Positions 20,577 to 33,149 of a DNA stretch of 64,000 bases are shown in pieces. Position 1 is the stretch's first letter, and each line of letters starts with the position of its first letter. The notes below the pieces were generated by a model that made no database searches, was not told the DNA's origin, and saw only the letters and a program-made list of their open reading frames with translations. Source of the stretch: Heterobilharzia americana (taxonomy: Eukaryota; Platyhelminthes; Trematoda; Strigeidida; Schistosomatidae); NCBI GenBank assembly GCA_944470555.2, contig OX104127.1:55646140-55710139 (forward strand), in the 5' to 3' direction. A program made the position numbers and the translations under genes.

Positions 20577-20760
20577 GTGGAACCCAGATGGGAAGTGACG
20601 AGTTGGGCATTGCAGCTGAGGGTGACATGGAGGAGATCATGTGAGGAAGAAATGAGAGTTTGTGGGCTGTCGTGGAGCCAGGTTGAAAAGTTTGTAGAGA
20701 ACAAGTGCACTGGAGACGTGCTACTGAATCCCTGTGTTCCATTAGGAACCTAAGGGACAA
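20577..20760 (+). pseudogene. 3' end fragment of RTE-like LINE, family A
   Basis: Reads RVTWRRSCEEEMRVCGLSWS and then a decayed ATEALCSTRN-like end before an AT-rich tail. It lies in an intron, antisense to the host gene. Confidence 0.82.
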
Positions 20761-20794
20761 ATAAATAATATATAATGTCAGTCAACCTTTAACT

Positions 20795-21205
20795 TTGTTT
20801 GTCATTTTAACTATCTGAAATAGCCGTGGTTTGCCAGACTAGTAGTGATACCAGATGATGATTGAAGGTGAAATGAAAATTTGAACACCGACCGGATTCG
20901 AAACAGCGTCAATCAATATGATGTTCCCCCTCTCTAATTCAGTTAGATTTGGATTAGTGTGAGCAGTTCTGAACTAAGCAACCAGTGTGAGTACGATGAA
21001 GCGATAATAACGCGTCACGAATTCACATGGTAGTTGGGCGAAAACCTTGGTGATTGAAGTGAAATAAAAATGTGACCAGTAGTCGGACCTCATTTCCTCA
21101 TTTGGTAGAGCACCAGGTCGGCAAACCGGTGGTCACTGGTTCTAATCTGACAGCAGTCCAAATTTTCACTTCACCTTCAATTATCACCCAGTATCTTTAA
21201 TCTTG
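20795..21205. repeat. fold-back tRNA-derived SINE composite
   Basis: The ends are inverted copies (GATGATTGAAGGTGAAATGA near 20856, with its complement near 21165-21190). The right half has a tRNA-like head at 21084-21150 with an A-box-like TCATTTGGTAGAGC. The left half has lost most of its head. It has the same plan as 3944-4460. Confidence 0.65.
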
Positions 21206-21599
21206 TATCTAATTCCCTTACACACTAAAGCAATCTATTCCATCCTACTAAATGAATGCTCCCATTACATACCAGACTATTGATATTATTATCTATAGTT
21301 AGTACCCTTCAGAAAACGTTGCATTCTGCTGCTGTCTTTTCAGATGCGTTATGGATGAACTGTTAGCAAATGAAATTATGTCAGAGTCCCATGTGTGACA
21401 TATATAACATGCATTATGATTGAATTCAAAATTATCAAACAAAGAGTATAACTCAAATGACGAATAAATAATACATCTCAGTGAATGTATACAACTCATG
21501 TAGCACACCCTATTGGGATCACTAACGATACTACTACTTCACAACCCCAAACATCCACATTTAGGAAGAAAAAACTCAAACTTGCGGATCACCAATTGA

Positions 21600-22080
21600 A
21601 AGTTGAGTGCAAAAACCATTCTTGTAACGCCATTAGACAATAGAATTTAATTCAACAGGTATAATGCAATGATTGTGAGGTCAAGTATACAGATCAAACA
21701 AGCCGATCGGGATCAGTCAGGTTAGCAGAACGCAGAAACCTAGCTAAGTTTGGATTGATAAACCCTAATAAGATGAGCAATCTAGAGGAGAATTCAGCTG
21801 TAACTATGCATGCGATAACATACAATTAAACAATAGGGTGCGACAATTACACTCCTCAAAGCTAATGTAGCTAAGTGGAGAGAGAGGTTGATCACTGAAT
21901 CTCTGTTCATTGACTCAACGCCAAACACGTGTGATCAGAATGATTCAACAAGGATTTTGATGCGTGGATAGTTTTACTAACAATTAAATCAAAGAAGGAG
22001 AAAACAACAGAAATATAAATACTAGACCAGAAAGTTGTTCCATTTGGAACTTGTCAGTTCGATGAACCTTCCCCCACCCC
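21600..22080 (+). pseudogene. second type of Penelope-like GIY-YIG fragment
   Basis: The plus strand reads CNDCEVKYTDQTSRSGSVRL, a GIY-YIG-like core in which the canonical YIGQT reads YTDQT, followed by LEENSAVTMHAI and a decayed helix with ISVH. The cysteine pair and the spacing suggest a Penelope-like element, but of a lineage different from the copy at 10306-12015. No RT is attached. It lies in an intron. Confidence 0.65.
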
Positions 22081-22150
22081 ACCCCCAGGACAACAATATC
22101 TCAACTAAGACGAAATGCGCGACCTAGATTCCACTGCTAACCATTATCTA
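22020..22150. mobile_element. hammerhead SINE remnants in both orientations
   Basis: The plus strand at 22112-22140 has GACGAAAUGCGCGACCUAGA, the 3' half of an Smα hammerhead with the 5' core missing. The minus strand near 22030-22055 has a CUGACAAGUUCC-like 5' half with G8 lost. Both are non-functional. Confidence 0.5.
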
Positions 22151-22352
22151 TTATCACTAACAAACTGAAACTACAGGTAATATTGAGCCATCTATGCAGG
22201 TGACCATATGTCAATAGAGATCGATCAACTTGATCCAACCAACAAGGAGGAATTACGTAAAATGTCTTACAGTTATGAATCGCTAAAGATTTCATAGGAA
22301 ACGTTATGATAACTTGTAAAGTCTGATACATGGAGAGGAGAGTAATAGGCAC

Positions 22353-22482
22353 CCGTTAAAGTTACAGAATGACAACTATTCAACTCTTCTAAAGTTCGGT
22401 GGTCACAGGTAAAACACTTGACGATGCATAATAAATCATGAGGTTGCTTATAGACAACAGTTGTTGATTCAATTTTCAGTTT
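22353..22482 (-). CDS. possible second exon of thrombospondin-domain gene
   Basis: An acceptor TTTTTCCTCAG at 22483-22484 is followed by an open frame in phase 0, which fits a GT donor at 22596-22597. It encodes KLKIESTTVVYKQPHDLLCI and a Cys pair. The 3' boundary is uncertain: a GTATCA donor after codon CAT near 22335 would join the exon at 20298 in frame, but other choices exist. Confidence 0.35.
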
Positions 22483-22597
22483 CTGAGGAAAAATATCTTT
22501 AGACATAAATAGATCCTATGAAATACATTGCAAAACAAATAAACTTACAAAAACACTCATGTCGGCTAACCAAGAGGAAAACATTGAGTAGAGATAC

Positions 22598-23038
22598 GGA
22601 AGGGCAATCACAAGTACGAAATCGTTGTTTCGCTGCTACTACAACTTTACTCTGACCTCGTATTATTTGTTGTACATAGGCACGACTAGGCTTTCTGCTA
22701 CTATTTGATGATGGCAGTACACACTGAGTAATTTGATCATCTTCAACCGGAAATTCTTCAGGACCTGGCCAAAATGGAGGGTTTTGTCTTACACGACCAC
22801 TAAAACACTTTGTTGGGGAACATGGACTCCATGAAGACCACGGGCACCATTTACGTCGAGTAAGTCTACCTTTATCATCATCAGAATCATCTGCTTCTGA
22901 GTATATTGAGGGATTGATTACTAATAAAAACAGGATTGCATTGGATAGGCTGAATCGTGCAAGTATTGAGAAATCAGAAAAAGATGATGGGAAGCCATAG
23001 TTTAGAAACATAAAATGGTAGGTGTGCTCCAGATGCAT
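22598..23038 (-). CDS. first exon with signal peptide and thrombospondin type-1-like region
   Basis: The minus-strand frame begins with a Met and a hydrophobic stretch (SNAILFLLVINPSIYS) that looks like a signal peptide, then an acidic EADDSDDD. Next is a WCPWSSWSPCS block, typical of the Trp-rich start of thrombospondin type-1 repeats, and further Cys residues ending in RTCDCPS. The spacing is longer than in standard repeats. The product would be secreted or on the cell surface, with the membrane segments in later exons. An upstream acceptor TTTTTATTAG at about 22925 means this could instead be an internal exon. Confidence 0.65.
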
Positions 23039-23659
23039 GGAAATTTCATTGGAAATCTAGAAAAAATAAACAATTAGCCTCACACAAGCATCAATCGGAA
23101 ACAGCAATTTGTGAGAAAACACGTAGTCCTTGGAGAAGTTAATCAAGTCCTTAAGAATTCCTTCAGTATATCATTACTTCCCAAAGGAACCGCTGAAGTC
23201 GCCTAGCCTGACAATTAAAAGTACAAGAGTAGACTTCGGAGATACATATCATTAATATTTAACTGGTTACAGACTGAACCTCAGACTATGAACTCAACTT
23301 GGTTAAACTTTGTAAACGCTGCAAACCAGAGGAGATCTTAACAACCAATATCCATGGACAAACAGTTTCAGAAACATAAAAGTATGCAGAAACATATCAG
23401 TATCTTAAAACGTTGAATACAATGCACCGATATTTATACTAAATTGGGGTCACTATCTCGTACATGGGAACTGACAATAAGTCAGCTTTTAATACCTAAG
23501 GAAGTTCCAGCGCGAAATACAATAATTTACAATGGTGTCAAAATACTTAACAACTTATGCGGGACGAACAACCAACAGTGGTGAATATTAACGATATGTC
23601 CCAACAGAATAGCCAATACATTACAAACAAACTGTCACAAAGTAAAAGATAGTGAAGCA
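23039..23659. other. spacer upstream of the thrombospondin-domain gene
   Basis: Could hold the promoter or an earlier exon. I see no defined signal and no known repeat. Confidence 0.35.
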
Positions 23660-24225
23660 AGATTTTTTAGAGTATCTACTAAGGTGAAATCACCATGTGA
23701 GTAATGTCGTGGTCATGTGAAAGATACTAATCCAAAGCAAGTCAATCGATTGGGTTGTGAAACTTCACCGACCGAGGTGATTTGAATATGTGCCGCATAT
23801 GCTGGGCCGCTGCTGATGTCGATCTGCCACGCTAACGTGAAAGGAGGTTCGGATTGATCTGACCAAGACGTTGCACCAGCTGATGATGTCTATGACTGTT
23901 GGTCTGAGCCGTATGGGGAGGTGTAGACTACTTGGCTGGGGTCGCAAAGACGATAAGAAGTAGTAGTTGGGGAATTATGATGAAATGGCAGAAAATCGGC
24001 CACAATGGCATAAATCTATCCACTCTTTGACGTCTTCTTAAGCTTGAATGCTTTGACTGACCTTCATTTTTAAGTCTGCTCTCCTCCCATATACCACTGT
24101 CTGGTTTGCTATCACTTTTTTCCTATCCACTTATTCTTTGTATGCTACTGTGAAATACGGCAACTTGAACAGATGCACTTGTGTGTGCTTCTACGTCGAT
24201 CTTGTCTGTCTGGATTGACGGAAAT
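23660..24225 (+). pseudogene. RTE-like LINE family B, 3' fragment
   Basis: Begins with a CHHVSNVVVM-like block (compare CHHVSNADVR at 15795-17330), followed by VKLHRPR and a decayed tail and 3' untranslated part ending near the CTTGTCTGTCTGG stretch. Confidence 0.72.
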
Positions 24226-24699
24226 GTATGGCAGCATTTTTAAGTGACGATTGCTGAAAGCAAAATTACCAACCCAAAGCTTCTAAACATAAGAAAGGTA
24301 GGCTAAAAGTTTGATAAATATCCATGAGCTGAAGTATGGTTAGATTGGAAAAATATTCACAGATAGTCAGGTAAAGACATGGTCCAAGTTCATGAAGTTT
24401 TATCATTGCAGTGATTGTCCATCTTGGTTTGACTTATTGGGACAAACAAGAATAACAGCTGCGAAACCCAAGTGATATGACACGGATATGAAGACGGATT
24501 GATGACTTGACTTTTTCTAAACCATATTACCACACTCACCTATTTGTAAAATCTCTTTACCACGTCTTATGGATTTTCATGACTTTGATAACACTATTTC
24601 TCTATCTTCTCTATTTACGCTCGACTTTGATGTGCTAAAGAGGTGTGGCAACTTCAGTTGTGAAGTAATGTCTGGGATTGCTGATGTCTCCTAGTTGAT
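24226..24699. other. spacer, nothing recognised
   Basis: AT-rich. No motif or shared repeat. Confidence 0.35.
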
Positions 24700-25290
24700 C
24701 GCTGCTACCTTGACGTAGTGGTCGGGCTTGCATTTCATAGTGACCCAACGAGCTATGCTGGTGGAAAGCTTGTGCCCTCGAGATCCTACCACGCCAGGAA
24801 GGTTTGTTGGATGGTTGTAAGACGAAAAGCAGTTAACGGTGTGGTGTAAATGACTATACTATGGTGGAGATCTGAGGGCGAAGCCGTACTGATGCTAGCT
24901 GGATAGGGTGTGATAGTAGTAACGTGTTCCTTTGGATGACCAGCAGTGTCACGTTGATGCTGTCTCCCCAATGGGAAGGAGGGTAGGGAAGGTTGGTCCC
25001 CGAAATAGCACTCCCCTCCCTGCCTTACGGTCTCCCGGTGCAGGCGGTATAAGTTGTCTCAATCCAGGGTTAGAAAAACCAAACCTAAAAACGATATCCC
25101 GCAAAAGGTAGTGTGTAACAGGCCTCGAGTAGATGTTCCGTATGCTCCGCAGTCATACATCTTTCTGGTACCTTAAGAAGAAATAGACTTGCACGGTGTG
25201 GGCGATCGGGAGGTGTCAATCGCCCGCACGTTTCTAGTCAGTTGATGTTTGTACGTCTGACCCCCAGGATAAAATTTAGTGTCGATATTT
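24700..25290. other. GC-rich block of unknown origin
   Basis: Clearly richer in G and C than its surroundings, with short inverted stretches (CGGGAGGTGTCAATCGCCCG near 25210 contains complementary ends). The style recalls the 5' untranslated region of an RTE or CR1 LINE, but no open frame follows. Confidence 0.3.
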
Positions 25291-25529
25291 TTATAGAGAA
25301 AAACTGACGACTTTGAGACATACTTCAGCTATGGACTGATCTTTCTTTGTGGCAAGACAGGCGAATTGCCCAAATATCTAGAACATGCTAAACTATACTA
25401 CTGAATGTGTTTGGTGTCGACTCGACAAGAAGAGATTGTTTTATCAATCTTTCATCCTTATCATCACAATTAGTTATGAGTTACAGTAATTTTTTCCATG
25501 CATGCATCGTTGTCACGAGTATCAAATTA

Positions 25530-28350
25530 AAACAAGGAGTAAATCGAAAATCCAAACACTCCTATCTGCAGTAGAAAACCCCCAACGTTACCTGCAACTC
25601 AATGAAAGCCATCCGCTGACAACCACTGATATAAGCCAACGCTTTCCAAATGTATTCAAACCTGGTCTCGGTCACTCCACAGTATCCTAAGCTTTCCTCC
25701 GCCTTCGAGAAGACGCCAAACCTGTTTTCCGACCCAAGAGACCAGTGCCTTACGTATTGCTACCGAAAATCGCGTAGAAATCTCCCGTCTGGAAAAACAA
25801 GGTGTTCTTACACCAGTTTCTTACTCTGCATGGGTGGCTTCTATTGTGGTTGTCAGAAAGCCAAACGGCTCTATTCTCTTATGTGCAGATTTTTCTACGG
25901 GGTTTAATGCAGCACTGGAACAACATGTTGATATTGATTGATGATTGATTGAAACAGCATCACCATTCACTTCCAGCACAGGAGGGTATTTTTACTGTTC
26001 TCAACGGCGGTACATGCTCCGTTAAAATTGACCTGGCTGACGCACATCTACAAATCGAGGTGGCACCAGAAAGTCGAGAATTATTAACGATTAACACATG
26101 GATTTTACCGGTACAACCGCCATCCATTTGGAATTAGAACAGCTCTAACAATTTTCCAACAAATAATAGGTACCATATTATTTGGCATACCCGGGGTAGC
26201 TGCTTATCTGGATGATATTTTCATCGTTGCGGCCTCCTCAGCACAGCTACAAAACCGACTGGGTCAGGTGCTGAAACGAATGGAAGTTAACGGTTTCCGT
26301 TTTCGACTCGAGAAATGTCAGTCCAATCTACATTTAGTCCAATATCTGAGATTTATTTTTGATGCTTCCGGTCCGATCAGACCCCAAAAGTATTAATGTC
26401 ACAAAGCAAATGCCAGGACCGACTGGTGTCCCCTCCCTACGATCATTTCCGGGACTGATTACGTACTACTCAGCATTCTTACCCTCATTGCATGCTGTGA
26501 ATACGGCGCTAAATCATCTTTTGGGTAAAGACATTCCGTGACAGTGTACCAAAGAATGTGCAACAGCCTTCCGTTTGCTGAAATTATGTTACCATCCGAC
26601 CTTTTGCTGACCCACTATGACCACAGTTGCCAATCGTTATAGCCGCGGATGCTTCACCTCAAGGAGTTAGGGATATAATCCAACATTTCTTCTCAGATGG
26701 TAAAGAGAAGGCCATCGTGCATGCTTCCCGAACGCTATCCCAGAGCGGAAATATAGTCAACAAGTTGAGAAAGAAGCCCTGGTCATTGTTTTCGTCGTCC
26801 GTCGTTCCCATAAGCTGGTCTATGGCTGCAAATTTACGCTACTTACAGACCATAACCGCTGCTGGCTGTTTTTGGTTCGTAATCTGATGTTCCGGTTCAC
26901 CCTGCAAATCGCCTGCAACAATGGGCCCTAACGTTACTAGGATATGATTTTGACATTCATTTTCGACGCACCCAAGAGTTTGGTCAGTCCGACATTTTAT
27001 ACCGTCTTATAAGCAAATATCCTACGATCAACGAAGAAAAAGTTATTGCAACAGTTTCAACAGATTTCGCAGCTTTTGACTTAACATTAGCCATCAAAGT
27101 GCTTTCAGTCACCGCAGACGATATTCAGACGGCTAAACGCAAGGAAACACTACAGCGCACAGTCCAGCTTGTTCTCACCTGATGACCGAAAGAAGCGTTT
27201 ACAGGCGATCTCTAACAGCTGCATCGTCGCCAGAACTCCCTGTGCATTGCCAACGATTGCCCATGTTTCAAAACTAGGTCACAGTCCCTACATCTCTTCG
27301 TGACTAAATCCTAAGTCAATTTCATTCCAGTTATCCTAGTCTTGAACCCATTAAGTCAATCGCTCGTAGCTACGTGTATTGGCCGCAGAAAAATCAACAA
27401 ATTACAGACTATATCAACCGGTGTTCAGAATGTCAACAAGCCTCCAAGCATCTTCCACGACTATCACCCATACCCTGGCCAGACTCCCATGCCCATGGTT
27501 GAGAGTTCATGTCGATTTCGGCTGACCCATTGATGGGAACCACTACCTTATTTTGGTAGACGCCCACTCAAAATGGCCAGAAATTGCACTTGTCAACCTG
27601 CCGAATACCATGAGGACGTTAAAAAACCTCTCTAATATCTTCTGTTGCCACAGCCTTTCAGAAACTATCGTCTCGGACAACAGCCTCCAGTTCACCTCTA
27701 CGGAATTCAAAAATTTTTGACACCGACGTACCATACAACATGTGCTATAACCTCCATACCACCTTCAGTTCAATGGACAAGCGAAGCGTTTTGTCGACAC
27801 GTTCAAAAGGACTCTACTGAAAACATGAGGGGAAGGTACATTCACTGAACATAATTCAAAACTTCCTACTTATATACCGAATAACAACAACCGACTCTCC
27901 CAGATAACCCAAGTCCATCAGAAGCACTAATGGGGAGAAAGTTACGTATGACCCCTAATGCTCTAATTCCAAAAGAACAGCCGAAAAGGTTACCAGAAGG
28001 TCAAAAATATTTCGAGATCGAAACGCCAGTATTCGCCAGAGACGACAGAGCGGGACACAAACATGGATTGAAGGAGTAATTATCGGAAGACGTGGCTGCA
28101 GGTTATATGAGGTCGCAGTGGGAACAGAAACTTGGACGCGACTTAAAAACCAACTACGATACCAAGCACAACCAGTGAAAGAAACAAAACCCAAAGGCAC
28201 TTCACTAGAAATTCTACTGGGTACGTTCGCAGTACCACGCACAGATGCCCAGAAAACCATAAAACCTTCGGTAAACAAAGAACTACTAGCCCGACGTTGG
28301 TCAGATCGGCGCAGAAATCGGACAGTTCGGTTCCAGCTGGATCCCAAGTA
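25530..28350 (+). pseudogene. Ty3/gypsy retrotransposon pol, degenerate
   Basis: Pieces in three frames appear in pol order. [13 protein letters not shown] precedes the RT. Then come the RT blocks (GGTCSVKIDLADAHLQI, YLDDIFIVA at about 26200), the RNase H block (AADASPQGV, ASRTLSQS) and an integrase with WLRVHVDF, VDAHSKWPEIA, ETIVSDN and HLQFNGQAKRFVDTFKR. A basic C-terminal tail ends at 28351. Many stops and shifts are present. Gag and protease are not recognisable upstream. The element is dead. Confidence 0.9.
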
Positions 28351-28369
28351 ACAAACCCAGTCTTTTTCA

Positions 28370-28383
28370 GGAAAAGGGGGAGA
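28370..28383 (+). promoter_or_regulatory. polypurine tract before the gypsy 3' LTR
   Basis: AGGAAAAGGGGGAGA directly precedes a TG dinucleotide that starts the presumed LTR, as expected for the plus-strand primer. Confidence 0.65.
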
Positions 28384-28900
28384 TGTTAGAGATGGCTATT
28401 CCCTAAGAAACCTAACTTATGTTTATATCATCATTGTTCAAGCCTTATTTTCGCACCCTTTTTGCGCCATGCTATGTCGTTTATTTTTACCGCAGTTTAG
28501 GATACTAAACGCTGATCAGACCATTTTGCACTTTGAATGTACTATTCATTTTTGTCTGACCAAGGCCATCTAAGGATATATAAACGACTGAATTTTCATC
28601 TATTTTTATATATATTTGGTTGCAGTAAATAATTCTCAATCCCATCGTCTTCTTCTGGTGTCAGCTGAATATCGAGTTGAGAAGTCATTCTTCTATCGTT
28701 AATCGTATCGTCTCGGAGCATTGTATCGTTATCTATAGTGTGGATCAAAATAGTTTGGTCCTTTATCTGCTTAAAGTATATTTGTATAAGTGACCTTATG
28801 CACACACGTGGTATGGCGAATACCAATCGATACCAACATATCCGCTCATTACTTTCATGTTTGTGGTTATTTTCAGTTTCTTTACTATAATTTTTCACAT
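28384..28900 (+). repeat. gypsy 3' LTR (end uncertain)
   Basis: Starts TGTTAGAGATGGC right after the polypurine tract. TATATAAA at 28577-28584 could be the U3 TATA box. No 5' partner is present in the window, so the 3' limit is a guess. Confidence 0.5.
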
Positions 28901-30267
28901 TTCAATCATTATAGCAGAATTCAAGTGGATATGAAAGGAATCAAACATGAAGTCACTTAAGATTGTTATACACGTTGAGCTGAACCAGTCAAAACAATTA
29001 TCACCGATATAACACTTTTGAAACCTAATAATATTATCAACAGACTAGGTGATTCTCACAGCATTAAACAAGGAGTTTCTAGGTACCTTATATGTATATA
29101 TATATACCAACCGAAATGTGAAAAGTTTTTTGTTTTTTCTCCCTAAGGATCGATTATCTGCAGGGCTACCGTAAAAAAAGGTCAAAAAATGGAGGAAAGA
29201 AATTAGCACAAATCTATGCCTTTAGCACATTGTGATCAACGATTGAAACTCTCTACTCAAATAAGTGGTATGAGAGCTACTTCGGTGAACCCACTCATGA
29301 GGAAACTAGACCATCACACAGGGACCTTCCGCATGGATTAACACGTGTCAGATTGACTTGGTAACCATTTTTACCAAAGATAGACGGGAGCAAATGAAAA
29401 TAATGCAGTAGGGGAAACCTATAATAATCTCCACAGTTATGAAGATATGAAGCTGCTTACTGCTTGAAAAGCCACCATCTTAGCACTCTGTACATACACA
29501 TGTATATGCAGCCTTCAAGCTTTTAAATTGAAGCCACATGTAACGACAATCACGTCTGAACGTTTGGCTTTCAGTAGGAGGCTAGACAGCTTTAGCTAGA
29601 GCACATCCTTTACTTTTTCCGAGCTACAGTCAGTGGAAGCGCAAGCAGAGATTACAAAGAGTCAGATGCGAGTTTCATCAGTATTCTTAATCTCCAATGC
29701 ACCATTCAGATGAACAGCAAATAGCGTTCCGTCCAATAGTGAACTTAGTGTTTTAGTGCTTAGCGCCATACCAACACTTGCAAGATCGCAAGAACTAGCG
29801 ATCACATCTCCAGAAACTCGAAGGGTAGATTTTACCCATTCACTATATTGACCGAGTGAGGCTAACTTAATAACCTCATCTTGGTCCTGCATGCGCGTCT
29901 CACAAACACCACACCCATTATCCAAGAAGTCAGAATCTTGCCTACCGAAGCTTGCTGGTTGATTTGACGGGGGCTATGGGTAATGAAAACTCTGGAGTGC
30001 GGTTTCAGGAGACGAGATACTGTTTTGTGAACACATTGCTATCAAAAGCTGAAGAGCAGGAAGAAATTAGAGATCGAGTGGGAATGTTGATCGGTAAAAT
30101 GAAAGGAATATTAGAAGGTAAGGATATAAAAGGTTAATAATGGTCCTAGGAGATTTAAGTCTTGGTCTAATCACCCTTAACCGTCTTCCAATTCAATCCT
30201 ACTTCAGTTAACATCGCACATTTTCGAGTACTCTAATCAAACCACGAGGGCGATGTGAAGATCTTCG
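28901..30267. other. unassigned region with two short open frames
   Basis: Open frames lie on the minus strand at 29662-29925 (87 codons) and on the plus strand at 29952-30137 (61 codons). Neither shows a recognisable motif. A TATG-type repeat is near 29091-29107. Given the endonuclease relic at 30600-31100 on the minus strand, the first could be CR1-like debris. Confidence 0.3.
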
Positions 30268-30440
30268 TGGTATGTATTGCATTTGGCCACCTTGTGCACA
30301 TCCGTGTAGTAGGCAATGAGCTACACGAAGTGTGTGACGGCTTACGATACTATCTGTAGGCGGAGTGGGGCTCTAACTCGCGACCCCGTAGTTGATAGTC
30401 ATCGCCCTAAACCACTGAGCTACAGCTTCTTCGTGAGGTC
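30268..30440 (-). repeat. tRNA-like SINE, second family
   Basis: The minus-strand head at 30358-30430 begins TGTAGCTCAGTGGTTTAGGG (A-box-like) and has GGTCGCGAGTTAGAGCC in the B-box place. The rest matches 18225-18435. It interrupts the decayed LINE around it. Confidence 0.6.
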
Positions 30441-30599
30441 AACCATGGAACAAATGGCATCACTGTCTCTTCGAATATGAAATCAAGCCTACCTAGAAAC
30501 AACAGCGTTGTGACCGAACTCCAGAAACAAGTTATTAACACATGATCGTTAGTAGCCAACGAAGGAAGTACAGCAGATCACAACAAACTCAAATTGGTG

Positions 30600-31100
30600 A
30601 GCAAAATAAAGCAGTAACAGCTTGTACTTTAGTTCTTAACGTGTTGCCCCAGTTACTTTTTGAACTAAAACAGATCCCAGTACCAATAAAAGTAGATTAC
30701 CTAAGTAACTACCTGAAGCTAATACTGTATGCTCTGCCCATTTTTATACGTGGAGCGTTCATTTCCAAGACTATCAGGCGTCTATCCCACTCCCGTTCCA
30801 CATATATTAGTACAAAGTTATGTACAAGGTAAGATAGACTGCGGTAAATTACCCCTAATTGACCAATTCGTATGTATTGCATTCATGCGTTTTTGAAGTA
30901 AATGACCGTTTGTGGTCATCAAGAAAATAAAGTAAAACGCCACCCTTGTGAGTTACAACCCTGTCAGTTTTAATACAGGAATACTCCGAAAGTGAAGTAA
31001 AAACTAAATCCTTTGTGTTAGGTCTCGGTAACGAGCAGAACATCAGAAACTAGTTTTTAACCCTGGGATTTTATTTCTAACGTTGAGGACATGTAGAAGA
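30600..31100 (-). pseudogene. CR1-like LINE endonuclease fragment
   Basis: The minus strand reads LNVRNKIPG and SDVLLVTET (the early endonuclease blocks, with the Glu of TET), then KTDRVVTHKGGVLLYF and, in another frame, LIVLEMNAPRIKMG in place of the usual GDFNAP. These follow the order of an apurinic-like endonuclease of CR1-type LINEs. The frames are broken. Confidence 0.7.
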
Positions 31101-33149
31101 TGTTGAGAATGCTCAAAGAGTCACTCGATCATAGAAACCTTCGTTTCCAAGACTTCACAAATCGAAATTCCACAATCCCAAAACTATTTTCTCCCTCTTA
31201 TCAAATATTTAGTTTGGTGAGTGCTTCTATTCTTTTTATAAGACTCTCGAGAGGCCAATCTGGTTGGATTTGGATGTTTGAATTATGTAGTTTAGATGCG
31301 TCATTTATGAGTGGATATTTCCTCTAACCTAGAACAACTTTCGAAATCCTCCAATTATCAGGACGTTTATGCCTGATATACTAACCAGTTAGCATGACAT
31401 CACGTGTGGCATCTCAAATGTTTCAGATTATATTAAACGTTGGAGAAACACTCCTAGATATCACTTTGACGGCCTTCGAAGCATTCCCAACGGGTCATAA
31501 CTAATCAAAATCATTGTTACCTTCTGTAGCATCAAAGTCATCTACACGGATGTAGATGCAGTTTATCTGCAAATCAGTAGTCATTATACTTAGTGTGCTA
31601 ATTTCCTTTGGTTTCCTTTTACATTGGTTACACACCGAGACTAGTGTCACAACATCCCTTATTTAATCATTGTCATACAAAACTAGTCCAGCTATTGGTA
31701 TCTTGTTCGACAGCTTTTTGATGGTACAATCATTTGATTCCACATTCGTACAATTTACTGTTCCCACCACATGAATTTTTTACCAACACCTTCCTGAATT
31801 ACAGCAGCCACGGGCGATCAGGTAAAGTGGCATAGCCGAAGATAAGCCAGTTTGCTGCAACATTTATAAATGGCTGGTGACAATCCAGTGCATACTATAA
31901 AACCAGCATCCACATGCATCACACAACATTTGCCATCCAAGAAGTGGCAGTTAGGCCGCCTATGAACGCACTTACCACTAACCATTATTTCTACAAAACA
32001 ATGCCAAGTTCAAATCACAGATGATACTTACTTTTAGCCTTAAGAGACTAAACTGACGATACGCACACAAAATTGGCAAGAGTTACAGTCAACGATGGTT
32101 GGTAAACTGCACTTCAACTTGAAACATTTACGCAGGGATTAACAGCTGAACCTAAGTCGGGATAAACCCGATGAAATGGATCATACATATAACAATAAAA
32201 CGCAGCCCTTTCGAGACGTAACAAGTTTACAAATGACAACTTCGAAACGGAAAGATAAGATCTCAGACGTTGACTAAATTGCTTCAAGCCAAAATCTTTG
32301 GAAGAAGGCTTGGTGTAGCTTACACATTTTCCGCACCGTTTTCAGAGCGCTTGCTTACCAAACGGGAGAATACTAGAGGGTGCAGCGTCACGGTACCAAC
32401 TTATTGAAATATACTGCTTTTATGCAAAATGCAACAAATAACAACATGCGGCAAATCATTTCTAACTAAAACTAAATGGCTTTGAAGCTAAGTCGTTTCC
32501 GTTGGCGAAATAAGTGACCAGAAAGCCTATGCTTAAACTGACAATTTACTCCGAAAAAGAAAACGTTTTATGGAACAGACAATCAATAAGGAGTAAGTAC
32601 AGTAAACTGCCGATATCAATCAAAATATGGTTCAGAAATTACCGATAGACTGAGTTACTCCAAGGTCTGAAATGAGCTCCTTATTTAGTGTTCAATTCAA
32701 CATTCAATATTGAAAGTACCAGCTCAGAAGACTGATAGCTTTCGATTTCTCATGTCTATCTCTTAGGATGTGTTTTGAGTTGTTCCGTTTGCTCTTGGAG
32801 TGGACGAGGAAATCTCTCCTTCTTACTTGCCTTTAGCTCCGGTGAGGCGAATGTTTTTATGGGTTACTAAATTGCAATTCGTCGAGCGATTAGGTAGCTA
32901 TGGGTTGCTGGGATGGTTAAGAGGCTGTCATGACTCCTGTCTGTGTGGGTATGTGAAGTGGAACAACAAGATAGCGAAGAAAAGTATGTGGGAATTTCTC
33001 AAAAGGTAAAGGTAGATAGAGGGGGTCTACTGGCTAGCGAAGGGTTAGTAGATAATATAGGTGTATCAACAAGCTAGGTAGTAGGTGATAGGTAGGAGGG
33101 AAGTCTTAGCGGGCTGGTAAGGTTAGTAACTTCTTGGCTACATCAGTGG
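31101..33149. other. mostly unrecognised region
   Basis: Just beyond the endonuclease (31100-31330, minus) a possible coiled-coil-like stretch (ESLIKRIEALTKLNI) could be ORF1 debris. A 69-codon plus-strand frame at 32800-33009 has no known motif. Nothing else stands out. Confidence 0.3.

Noticed and set aside
25200..25235. Bacterial-type terminator or riboswitch in the GC-rich block
   Set aside because: There is a short inverted repeat, but the context is eukaryotic and there is no operon or T-run.
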